From Jacaranda mimosifolia (taxonomy: Eukaryota > Streptophyta > Magnoliopsida > Lamiales > Bignoniaceae), in contig CM032128.1 of NCBI GenBank assembly GCA_018894105.1, forward strand, positions 34,668,299-34,732,298: a stretch of DNA of 64,000 nucleotides, given 5' to 3'. Of the stretch, positions 9,765 through 21,239 are shown in pieces (positions within the stretch are counted from its first letter, which is position 1; each line of letters opens with the position of its first letter). Below the pieces are notes generated by a model that was not told the DNA's origin, did not search any database, and saw only the letters and a program-made list of their open reading frames with translations. The position numbers were made by a program, and so were the translations under genes.

Positions 9765-12700
9765 ATGGCAACAAGCGATCTCAAAGTGGAAGAACTCCGG
9801 GCCCAGCTGGCGCAACGCGGCCTCAGCACCGCCGGAATCAAGCCTACTCTGGTAATATCACTTTCAGTTATTTATTTATTTATTTGTTTATTTTATTTGT
9901 GATTATACATATTGTAAATTGATTTTCAAGAGTATTTTGCTTTACAATTTGCAGGTTCGGAGACTTGATGCCGCTATTCGAGACGAGAGCAAGAAATCGG
10001 CAGCTTCAAACGGCCATCCTGGCAGTAGTCGCAAGAGGCAGAGGGATTCTGACGGCAAGGATGGCGATTCGGATGCATCGCGGAAAGTTAAGGCCGTTGA
10101 TGAGCTGCGAAGCATGAATGTGAAGCAGCTTCGTGAAGAGGCCTCGATTCGAGGAGTTTCTGCTGCTGGAACTAAGAAAGAGCTTCTGCAGAGGCTCTGT
10201 GCTGTTGACGGCGACGTTTCAAGCGATAATGATCGAGGTAACTGAATCGCAGTTGCCTGGAAAATTTCTGAATATGTTTGCTGGACCCATTTTTTTTGCA
10301 GCACACCAATTGGGCATTATATTTTCCTAATTCGTAGGACAGAAAAAAAGGAAAAATCCACAATCTCGTAGCTGCAGTGGCCATATTTTTGCAGGCTAGC
10401 AGTCATATGCAGCAGCTGAAAGCATCAGATAGTTGCCTTTATGACAATTATATTCTACAGCTGAAGTCTTTGTATTTGCTGAATTCTGTCTTCATGTATA
10501 TATGTTGCTTGGTACTTTATTATACTGTCACTTGGAACCTAATTCTGATTTTTATGGGACCTTTTGGCAGCCAAAGATGAAATGAAGGAGGAGAATGCCA
10601 ACTCTCATGCACCGGGGAAAGTCAAGGCGATTGATGACCTGCAAGTATTGACTATAAAGCAGCTTCGAGAAGAGGCTGTGAATCGAGGAATTTCTGCTGC
10701 CGGCACGAAAAAAGAGCTTCTGGAAAGGCTTTGTGCTGATAATGACAATGTTTCAAGAGACAACGATCTTGGTAATTGATTAGTATATCCACTGCATAAC
10801 TTTTTAGTGCTGTACATCTGTTACTGTATTTTTATAAGTCACTCCCACATTTGCACATCACTCATGCTATGTTAGATATGTAACATAAAATTTACTTCTG
10901 TTATTGTTATGAAAATTCCATTGGTGAAAGAAGAAAAGGAGGAGAAAATTGTTACAGCTACAAAGAAAAGTTCTGCTGTCTTGGACAAATGGTTGCCGGA
11001 TCATATTAAAGCACACTATCATGTTTTGCAAGTAGTAAGTGATTTTAGTGGATCCTTAAGCAAACAGAGACAAGGAGAGAGTTATTGTATTATCAGTTTT
11101 GATTTTCCCAATTTCTCATGCAGGGTGATGAAATTTATGATGCCATGTTGAATCAAACAAACGTTGGGGAGAACAACAACAAATTCTTTGCCATTCAAGT
11201 TCTAGGTTACACCACCATTCCTATTTTGTGATTGAGTTCATACGGCATTGGACTTAAAAATACTAAATTCTGTTCAGTGCAAACTGACACAGTTTGTGTT
11301 AGACGTCTATTTTCCAGTATTGCATGTAATGGAAAGTTAGTTAAAGCTTAAAGCTCATAACAATATTGCATGCTGTCCACCTTATCGAATAAAAAACACA
11401 TATTGTAATTCTTTTGCTTATGTGTTCTTAAAACTTCTCATTGCAGAATCTGATGACGGTGCCAAATTCATGGTCTACTATAGATGGGGAAGAGTTGGTG
11501 TGAAGGGTCAAGATAAGTTGAATGGGCCATACACCTTGCAACAAGCTGCCATCTCTGAGTTTGAGAAAAAGTTCTTTGACAAGACAAAGAACAGATGGTT
11601 CAATAGGAAAGAGTTTGTTAGTCATCCACGTAGCTATACTTGGATAGAAATGGACTACAGTGAAACCAAAAGTGCACCATCAGTGAGTTTTTAAATGCAA
11701 ATTTTGTTTTTGTGCAGTTTCTGTTCAAGAATTGCTCACTTTGCTTGCTTCAAGGTCTTTTATATAAAACCTATGTCAATATTACCTAATTTGAACAGAA
11801 ATAGGTGAACTGATGGTTCGCATAGAGTGAAGCCAAACTATATAATTCCCATCTTATCATGCCTATAGCAATTCTTTGAGTTTGATTGCCCAAAGTTTCG
11901 GCACGAAAATATTGACAATCATTTTTAGGTTGAACAAAAGGACAAATCTACAATGAGACCAGAAGCTACAATGACACCAGAACCTCAAGAGTCAAAGCTG
12001 GAACTTCGTGTTGCAAAGTTCATCTCTCTTATTTGCAATACGAGCATGATGAGGCAACAGATGATGGAAATAGGTTTGTATTTTTTATGTGAGTTTTTTA
12101 TTCTGTTATAGAAAATAATGCTTTTCTCATGCATCGTCAGCCAGTATTTTTATTTTAGGTTTTCAGGAGATTAATTTTCAATAGGTTGAATAAATTGGAA
12201 CCTTAATTTGAGCCTTCAAGTCCTCTTTCCAATCTTGACTTGATTCCATGTATGGGCCTGGTGCACTTTCTTCTCCTTTCTCATTTGTCTAGTTAATTGT
12301 TCTAAACATTGCAACAAAGAATCTGCAGTTAGAAACCCGCCCATGTTCTATATACCTCAAAGTTGGTTCTGAACTGTTATGGTGAAAAAATGTGTTTGGT
12401 TGTGAAATCTTGAGGCCTGCAAGAGACTTTTATTGTTTCTAATGACTACATAATGTTATCAAATGTTGATTTTTTAATATTTGTTGTCTTGCAATAGGAT
12501 ACAATGCTGAAAAATTACCATTCGGTAAACTGAGCAAATCGACAATTTTAAAGGTGAGAGATAGATGTTGCTCAGAACTTTTTTATTTTGATTTGCATAG
12601 TTATTGAACCGGGGTATTTGTGGATTGAAATTTATGTGCATGGTAAAATTAACCAAAAAGAAGCAACTTGCAAGACGTGATATATCCAATTATCTTGTTT

Positions 12701-15700
12701 CAAATCACTTGCAAGATATTAGCATCAACACCTAGCTTAATCTATGAATGATATTCAAATTTCATTGGTTAAACTTTTTTCTTCTTTCTCCTCGTTAAGT
12801 TGTCTTGAGAAAGTAGAAATGAAGATATGATCTTTTTATCAACTGTTAATATAACATATTTCCTATTGCAATCATTTGATCTATATAGGGTTATGACGTC
12901 TTGAAAAGGATTGCTTATGTGATTGGCCAAGCTGATAGGAAGATACTTGAGCAATTAAGCGGGTAAACATTTGTTCTGTCAACTTGAAATTTAGTTTCTG
13001 ATTTATACTAAATTGGCACTATGCACGCCACAAGTTTGCAACTAAATTTTTGTTGGAAGACTTGATTGAAATTATACCCCAATTTGGCATTATTGTCTAA
13101 ATTGCAGGGAATTTTACAGTGTAATTCCCCATGACTTCGGTTTTCGAAACACAAGTAAGTTAGCCTGTGATTGCCTATGGGACAAAATCCCATTTCCTTG
13201 ACTTTAAAACATTAGACATGGACCAAGATGTGTTTGGATGGAAGACCTTTTCTTGGTCTGGATTAGGTTGAGAGGCTTTGGTGACCGGTACCAATTCTTG
13301 TTGTTTCAGCCTTTTTTTATTTTTATTTTTTTTATTTATATATATATAATTTTTTTTTAAGCTTTCTCAATATTAATTGATTACTTAAAATTTTTTTCCC
13401 TCTTTTTCCATTTAAAATTGTATCAAGATGTGCATTTTAAATTTTTAAAAATATGAAATTTATTAAGAATTGAATATTTATTTAACATTATTATAGATAA
13501 TTTAAATATTATTATATTAGTTTAAAATATATTAAGTTTGTATTTTTTATGTAATAAATTTTAAATATTAAGTATGTAACTTATTTAAATTTTATTTTTA
13601 AATTTATAAAGGATAAGAATAATACTCCAAGAATTAATTAATATATGTTAATTTTGTCTTAATCTAAAAAGTACATATCTTATTAGAAAATAAAAAGATA
13701 AGATTTATAATTAAATTATATACTATATATATTATGAATAGAAAATTTGTTACTATTACATCCCAAAATTTAGTCTTGTATCATTTTCAATTATAGGAAT
13801 ATGAATATTCCTAAAATAATATTTCAGTTCCATCTTGAGAAGTGTGAAGCTAAATTATTTTTTATGTGATACGTATCTTTTAAATTATTTTATGAATAAA
13901 TAAAATTTGAATTTCTAACCAATCTGATTAATGAGATTTTTTAAAATTTAGTTCAGATATAAAATAAAAAAATAAGGTATGTAAATAATATCCAAATAAG
14001 GTACGTAAATAATAATGGTCATATTCTTTAAACACTGATAGAGTGAGGTATAAAATAAACAACATACTTCACAAGTTAATTTTCAACAATATGCGTACTC
14101 CATTTAATTTCTTAATTATAAAAAACAAATTTAAAAAAGTCCGACTAAACTTTTATAAAATTATAATTTATTAAAATTTTAAAATATCACTAAATTTTGT
14201 CTATATTATAAATCCCGAACAGATCGAATTTTGGCAAAATTCGATGTATTAATACATGACTTATATTTTAATTTTTAAAAAAAAAAATATTGATTTAGTG
14301 AATTTATAGAATAGCTATAAAATTTTCAACATAATAAATCTTAAACAAACCCAAAGGACCAAAAATTGATTTATTAATACATGATGGGTTTTTTTACATT
14401 TAAAAAAAATATTTTCAGTTTAACATATTTAGAGATTTTTGTTAATTTTTTAATATATTATTACTACCAAACAAATAAAAAAAAAAGCAAAAATAGATTT
14501 ATTCATAGACGATATTTTGGTAAGAGTTAAAGGAAAAAATCGATTTATTGAAATTAAAAATTTATTATAAATTATTAATTTATTTTAAATTCCAAGCAAA
14601 CCCAAAAAAACAAATCTCATACAACAATTTCATTATCTCAAATAAAATTTTCAAACATATCTTAAAAATAATCTCATAATCATTCACAACCTCAAATCAC
14701 ATCACTATAATTATTACACTTTATCTCACAACTATTCACAACCTCATATCTCATTCTTATATCTCAAAAACACCAAAACAACCTCAAAATCTTTAAAACA
14801 CCAAACATGAGACAAAACTCCACAAGCAATCACAACCTTATTGCCTTTCTCACATGATCCCTGGGATGCTGCTTCCGTTATTGATCCTCTGTTAGCTATA
14901 TTGCTGACTGAGTTGTTGTTTGTTGTGAAATTGCTATTGAAGTTTTTTCAGACATCTAAATGGCTTTACAACTATATATGATGACAGGTCTGTTCATCAT
15001 TGACACCCCTCAAAAGCTAAAAAGCAAATTGGAAATGGTGATTCCTTTTCCTATTTATCCATGATAAGTTTTTCTAGATACATTTGAGTACTTGCATAAC
15101 TTTACGGCCTGAAGTTATTGGACTATTGGCCAGTTGAAAGTGATGTCATCAGTCAGTATGTTTAGTAAAAAGTATTGAGAATGATTAATACTATTATTAT
15201 TGCTTAAGTTTTCTGCTTTCACTACTTAAAGTTACTGATTCTTGCAAAAAATTGATAGGTGGAAGCACTTGGCGAAATTGAGGTTGCAATGAAGTTGATT
15301 GAGGATGATACTGATATGAAGGTATATCATGTATAGTCTCCTTGCTCTGGATTTAGTAAACTTGTGATTATATGCTTTGTCTTAACTGTCACCATAATTA
15401 ATATTTCACCACCATATTCAGATATTCAAAGCTGTTAGTGCGGTGTGGATATTTTGATTATTTTATTTAAGTTTTGTTGTGTGCGTCAACTTTGTAATCT
15501 TTTTGGATATTATTGTTTTGATACTGTTCCTGGTTTTTGGATTTTAGGATCCCCTCTATTGTCATTATAGGCGGCTTCATTGTGAACTAATGCCACTTGA
15601 AGTTCATTCCGAGGAATTTACCATGGTAATTTGCTCACTTTTGTTTGCTTTTCTGCTCCATTGGCATTTGCTGTCTCTGGTTTCAGATAGTCTTCACTGA

Positions 15701-17137
15701 TTTCTGGTTTTAGTGGTTGTCAAGGATATTATGTAGGGTCAAATACTTATTGGCAATTATATGGAACTCTTATGAAACTATTTTTGGATAATGTCCTTCA
15801 CGTCACTATATATATCTTTTCAACCAAACATTTATGTCTCAGATTGAGAAATACACAAAGAACACTAATGCAAAGACACATTGGGGTTATGATGTTGATA
15901 TCATTCAGATATTTAAGGCATCAAGAGAAGGTGAAGATGAACGATTTCAGAAGGTGAACAATACATATCAACTAAAATTTGTCCATCACTTTTCTTAACA
16001 TTCTAGATTGAAACATTCATTTTCTTTAAATCGTTCCTTCTTTGAGCATGATGAGTTTCCCCATATTATGACTGGCAGTTTGCAGGAACGAAAAACAGAA
16101 TGCTTCTGTGGCACGGCTCCCGACTCACAAACTGGACTGGAATTCTGTCTCAAGGTTGTTTTTTATGTCTCAATTTTGTTCGATTCACCAGTAATTTTAG
16201 TATCAAACTTATAAATGCAGTATATGATTAGATTCTGTCGCCTGAAAAAAAATGCCAGGTTTGCGCATTGCTCCTCCAGAAGCACCTCGAACAGGTTACA
16301 TGTTTGGAAAGGGTGTTTATTTTGCTGATATGTTCTCAAAAAGTGCTGGCTTTTGCTGGTCATCTCCATCTGCCACTGATGGCGTGCTGCTTCTATGTGA
16401 GGTGATCTATGCTGTTTCTCTCTATCTGCATCTATGCTTTTTGCTATTATCTCCTGCAGGGGAAAAGTCCATTAAAAGTGCATAAAATGGTGAAAGATAT
16501 TTTGTCTTGTAATCTTCCCCCTTTCTGCTATATCTTATTCATAAATTCACTAATACTATTAGAATGTCTGTAGTAATAACTGTGAGTTGCAAAGCTTTGC
16601 AGGTTGCTTTGGGAGACATGGCTGAGCTGCTAACATCTAATTATCATGCTGACAAATTGCCACCTGGGAAGCTTAGGTTTGATACATACATATATATATA
16701 TATATATTCATTGTCTATATTTGCCTTTGCCAAAAATGATTCTCATTGGAAATATTTGGATCAATTTTTACAGCACAAAAGGAGTTGGCTCTACTGCCTC
16801 AGATCTTTCAGAGGCTCTAACACTTGAAGATGGCGTCATTGTCCCCTTAGGTCTACCAAAAGAGCAACCAGGCCCTGAGGTCGTTGCTCCTCTTCTTTTT
16901 TCTAGAAAAATTTAATTCACAATCAAATTTCATCGTGTCATAGCTATTTCCTTATATAACCCTTTTCTTGATTATTTCTGCTAGCTCGATGTTCTCAATA
17001 CATGCTATGGATCAGACCTAAAAGTTGTGTTTGTTTTTGTATTGCAGTGTGTTTTGAATTACAACGAATTCATAGTCTATAATGTGGATCAGATTAGGAT
17101 GCGTTATGTTGTCCATGTGAACTTCAACTTCAAGTGA
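9765..17137 (+). CDS. PARP2: Poly(ADP-ribose) polymerase 2 (SAP-WGR-PARP), 19 exons, 701 aa
   Basis: A nuclear DNA-break sensor that polymerises ADP-ribose from NAD+. Coding exons: 9765-9851, 9955-10237, 10571-10771, 10931-11034, 11124-11205, 11447-11682, 11929-12073, 12498-12553, 12889-12962, 13108-13154, 14988-15037, 15259-15321, 15548-15625, 15843-15953, 16079-16154, 16259-16401, 16603-16676, 16774-16879, 17048-17137. All junctions are GT-AG and keep frame (2106 nt). Domains: SAP at about 6-40, 83-117 and 151-185, basic KRKRQR-like patch near 55, WGR domain about 220-325 (WGR at 266-268), helical regulatory domain about 345-455, catalytic domain about 470-701 with the H551-Y585-E679 triad in LLWHGSR, GVYFAD and NYNEF. 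The Arabidopsis protein is about 637 aa with two SAPs; the extra 67 codons are one duplicated exon (10571-10771). Intron 10 (13155-14987) is 1.8 kb of AT-rich, repeat-like DNA. Exon 4 start is the least certain boundary. Confidence 0.95.
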
Positions 17138-17519
17138 TAATTGTAGGAACTAGCAAAGTTATTAGTAGTCTTAGTAGTACTTTGGTTTCTGTCTTAGAAT
17201 TCACTGTGTTGTGTGTTGTATTGCCAGCATCTAAGGTAAAAATAATTCAAGGAATTATGTAATCCTTCATCTCTAGAGATAATAAGATATTGCATTTGCG
17301 GAATGTAACTATAACTATATGTAAATCCCATTATTGTTGAGAATTTGCATTTTTGGTTGAGCCTTACACATTTGTCCCTGCTGCCTATTGTAATGAAAGG
17401 AGTTGGGGAGGAGAAAAGATTTGTTTACTTATGGAAATATTACTAAAAAAATATTTTTAATGTCTATTTAATTTAAAAAATTTAATTGGAAATGTCAATT
17501 TTGAATAATGTGATTTTGG

Positions 17520-17650
17520 TCTAGTGGTTTGTAATTTAATGACATCGATTTTGCATAATATGTGAAGGTCTCAAGTTTGAAATCAAATGAGTTTCTTTAT
17601 GTACTCTATGTGTATTTGTTTGTTCAGTTTAGATAATTTTGGTTATTTGT
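17520..17650 (+). mobile_element. tRNA-derived SINE-like repeat (copy C)
   Basis: It begins TCTAGTGGTTTGTAATTTAA and carries a B-box-like AGGTCTCAAGTTTGAAA, then a tail resembling the copies at 42844 and 43063 (TTTATGTACTCTATGTG). It is diverged and no clear target duplication was found. It lies in the PARP2-MED28 spacer. Confidence 0.45.
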
Positions 17651-17967
17651 AATATTCTTTTAATAAATAAATAAATATTGTGATCTTGATTCATGAAAAA
17701 ATTTATAATAAAAGTTTGCATCTCAAAGTATTATTAAGGAGAAAATGCTATAATTATTTAAATTGTTTTCGACAAGTAACTAAAATAATAAAATTTTAGA
17801 GTAGCAAAGTGATGTTTACCCTTTTTAAAATGTAATAATTTTCTTAAAATAAAATACAATTATTTATTGGGAAGTTAAAAAGCTTTTGACTAAATTTGAT
17901 CGATCATAGTTTTGAGTTGCTACAAAAAATATTTGGAAAATTAATCATAATTCTATTTTTTTATTGT

Positions 17968-18388
17968 TTATACTATATAAAAAAGAAAGCCTCTTTATAT
18001 ACTTAAAGTGGCAGTTACGCCATACTACACCAAAATTTATTTTATCAATTATACCCTTAATTTTTAATTTAATTTTAAAAGTGAATTTATCACTTCATTT
18101 AATATTAAAAATACAAATAATATAGTGAAAATATAATAAAAAAATTTATGGAATGTATAGGCAGATATATTTAATAATTTTAAACTTTTGATGTAGAAAC
18201 AATTTGCTAAATGTCAGTTTATATTAATAGATAATTACTATTATATGTTATTGATGTGATTATCGTTAAAATCATGTTATTGCTAATATATATTGTAAAG
18301 AATTGAGTATTTATTTATTGATATAATTTAGCATCAATAATATAATAAATTAATATGCATGTAGAGACAGCGTGTCTACACAACTAGT
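17968..18388 (+). mobile_element. Short non-autonomous Helitron (probable)
   Basis: The left end (TACTATATAAAAAAGAAAGCC) resembles plant Helitron 5' ends. The right end has a short hairpin (AGACAGCGTGTCT, 18365-18377), then ACACAACTAG (ending 18387) and a host T, matching the Helitron 3' rule (hairpin a few bases before CTRR, insertion before T). The leading TC is not clean, so the left boundary is approximate. It is non-coding and lies between PARP2 and MED28. Confidence 0.5.
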
Positions 18389-18440
18389 ATGAAAAGGAAA
18401 AAAGAATGGAAAAAAAATCTTGGAAAAATCGTGGTTGGGT

Positions 18441-18620
18441 AGTGAAGAAACGCGACTACTGCTTCAATAAAAGAAGTCGCGTAACTAAATTTGAGAGGAG
18501 TTCGTTCCAGGTTCTCTCTCCCTCCTCTCTCTCTCGCACTCTACGGTCAAATTCGGACGAGCTTATAGCATAGACAGGTGCTGAATTGGGGGTTCTGACG
18601 TCGTTTCCTCGGTCTGGTAT
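18441..18620 (+). promoter_or_regulatory. MED28 5' leader/promoter region (functional copy)
   Basis: The conserved block shares sequence with 4985-5150 upstream of the pseudogene. It includes the inverted repeat ACGCGACT (18450-18457) ... AGTCGCGT (18475-18482), a CT-rich stretch (18510-18540), and a likely leader donor site near 18615 (GGTATCTT). The start codon is about 630 bp further on, so a 5' UTR intron is probable. No TATA box is evident. Confidence 0.45.
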
Positions 18621-19251
18621 CTTCTGAAAGAGTTATAATTCTGGAATTCAAACTTTGTTTGGTAATTTTATACTGATTTTCCAATTCTTTTATCATGTTT
18701 GCAAGCTTTCGTAACTAAAATTGAATGATGGGTGTTCCTCAGTTAGGATGAAAGAGATGTATATCTAGGCAGAGAATTGAGTTTTGTCACGGTTGGGTTT
18801 TGGATTTCCCATTTTTTGCAGTTGAATCTGCGCTCAAAGTTGTCATATTGCACATCAGGTGTTTGTTAAATCGTGTATAAGATCATTCTGTTCCTATGTA
18901 GCCACTTTTAAGCTTGTATTTCAATCATCAGAACTCCTCTCATAATGCCTTGTGAGAATTCGATTTTAAAATTATATGGCCTTTGTGTTGCTATGTTACA
19001 CATCTTATTGACAGTTTGGCTTAGCAGTTGAACCACTGAATAATTATGTTCAATCCAAATTAAAATCACATTGGGGTGAAAAGAAAAAATGGGCCTAAAT
19101 GCATCTTGTAGAAATCAATTCTTCCAAATTCAATTTTTTTTTTAATTATTATTATTATTTTTTTTTTTTTTAAGGCATGCCTATCTTAGTCTGGGTCGCC
19201 TTCATATTTCTGCAGTTTGTGAATCCAGATTGATAATCTTTAAGGATTGGT

Positions 19252-20582
19252 ATGGCTGAAAGACAACAGCACGAGCCTCAGCATGCCACTGATCCACAAT
19301 TACAGTCTCCTCCTGCCTCAAAGGAGGACATGATCTCCTATGTGATGGCCTTGGAAGCTGCTTTGTTACCTTGCTTGCCTGCAAGAGAACTTCAAGCAAT
19401 TGACCGTTCTCCCCATCCTTCTCATCAAAGTAAGCAAGCATTTATCTGCTTACCATTTACTCTAAAAGTTGCGAATTTGGACTATGGATGGAGGTTTTTG
19501 GATATGGAAAGGAGGTAAAGGGCACACAAGAAAGGACTGAAAAATAAATTAAAAGTTTTCTGTGTTCTTATTCCTTATTTAGAAGAGCGGTAGTCAGAAC
19601 TTGTCAATTGGAGTTGTAGTCTAAGCAAACAATTAGTGAGTTAGATTAATTTGAAAAAGTTGATTCCATTTGTGGTTTTGCTACTAGATTTTCACCAACC
19701 TGCGAAGTGTCTTAAAACTTTAGAAGTGGAAGAACATATTTTTTCTCATTTGGTTGGAGTGATAAACTTGAGGAAGAAATTCTATATTTAGTAGCGTACC
19801 GTAAAAACTATGGATCTTCTAAGTTAATCTCTGTTTTAGATTCTGAGCTTCTAGTGTCAATGTTGTCAATCTCTCCCCTACTTTAAGCAGATTAGTTGCG
19901 TAGAAAAGTTTTGGCTAGTTGGTTAAGTTTTGACTAGTACATGAAGCTGCAACATCGAAAATTACAGAATTTTGACTTTTTTTTTTCCCCTCAAGAAATG
20001 GTTTCAACTTGTATTTGTGTAGCTTCTTGAGGTCATATGCTTGTAATTGAATGTGTGCCTTTTGGAGTGAACTGGTGATACGGGCAATGACCCCCTTTTT
20101 TTCACAACATGGCTCCCCGCCCCAAATAATAAAATGTTATAAGTACAGAGGAAATGGTATTCTTAGTTATCGTTGCAATGTACTTGCCTATTTGAAGAGG
20201 TAACATTTTTTTTTTTTAAAACTGTTTTAGTTGATGTTGAGAGACATGCTAGAGACTTCATGGAGGCAGCCAAAAAGCTTCAGCTCTATTTTATTGGTTT
20301 GCAACGAGAGGATCAACCCACCAGAGCAGAAACTCTGCGAAAGGTAATGTGCAGATCTAATCTCGACTAGCACGAAATGCTGCTAAGCTTACTACTTTTT
20401 CTTACATGCTCATGAGTAATTAGGCATTTAATGCCATATTATTACAGGAGATTGCTGCAATGGAAGGAGAGTTGAAAGTAAAGACCGAGCTTATCAATAA
20501 GCAAGAGAGACTAATTCAGGGATGGAGGAAGGAGTTGAAAGACCAATTAGACAAACACAATATTGAGTTGGAAAGAGTGTAA
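19252..20582 (+). CDS. MED28: Mediator of RNA polymerase II transcription subunit 28, 141 aa, 3 exons
   Basis: A subunit of the Mediator complex, which bridges activators and RNA polymerase II in the nucleus. Exons: 19252-19429, 20231-20343 and 20448-20582; the junctions are GT-AG and frame-keeping (426 nt). The plant MED28 signature ALLPCLPARELQAIDRS lies at about residues 34-50, followed by VERHARDFMEAAKKLQLYF (helix) and a charged C-terminal helix from EIAAMEGELK to NIELERV that is probably coiled coil. The start follows an in-frame upstream stop and matches the usual N-terminus MAER. The 5' leader region is shared with the dead copy at 5696. It lies 2.1 kb downstream of PARP2 on the same strand, but with its own promoter region. 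Its 3' end converges with U1A 658 bp away. Confidence 0.93.
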
Positions 20583-21239
20583 TAGAATGAACAGAGCTCT
20601 ATGGTAATTCAACACATTTTGCATTTTGATGCTATGTGAAATTTCCAATGCTACAAATTAGCCATCTGATTTTCTGCTATGGACATGTTCAAGTTAGAAG
20701 ATAGAAATGTTGATACTTTATGGCCGGACTCTTGAGTCTTGATGTGAGGAATAACACAGGATTGGTTTTGGGAATTCTCCTTCAGTTTTGGAAATGGTAA
20801 AAATAGCTAACTTTTGACATGGTGGTAGCCTTAGCTTCTGGCATTTTTCTTGTGTAAAACATGAACTGTTTGATTCCATTTTAGAGAAATTGCAACTTTT
20901 TATATATATATTTCTTTTATTTATATAAAGTTAATTTAATTAATGTATTAAAAAAATAGTTACTCTAATATTCTCAAATAGCATAGGTAATGCATCAAAC
21001 CTCCTGCACAACTGCAATACACCAAATTTGTTAAGTGAACAGTGCGATAGGACTGAGAATAAATTATCTTGGTATTAAATTCATATTTAGAAACTGTGAT
21101 AGAAGAGCAAAGGAAATCTAGTCTCTACCAAGTAATTACAATAGGATTACACTGGTCCAACTGGGAACCCTGACCACATCCTCAGGTAAAAAAAATTCAG
21201 CCAGTTCTCTGCAGAGCAAAAGCACAAAGAAAATTCCAT

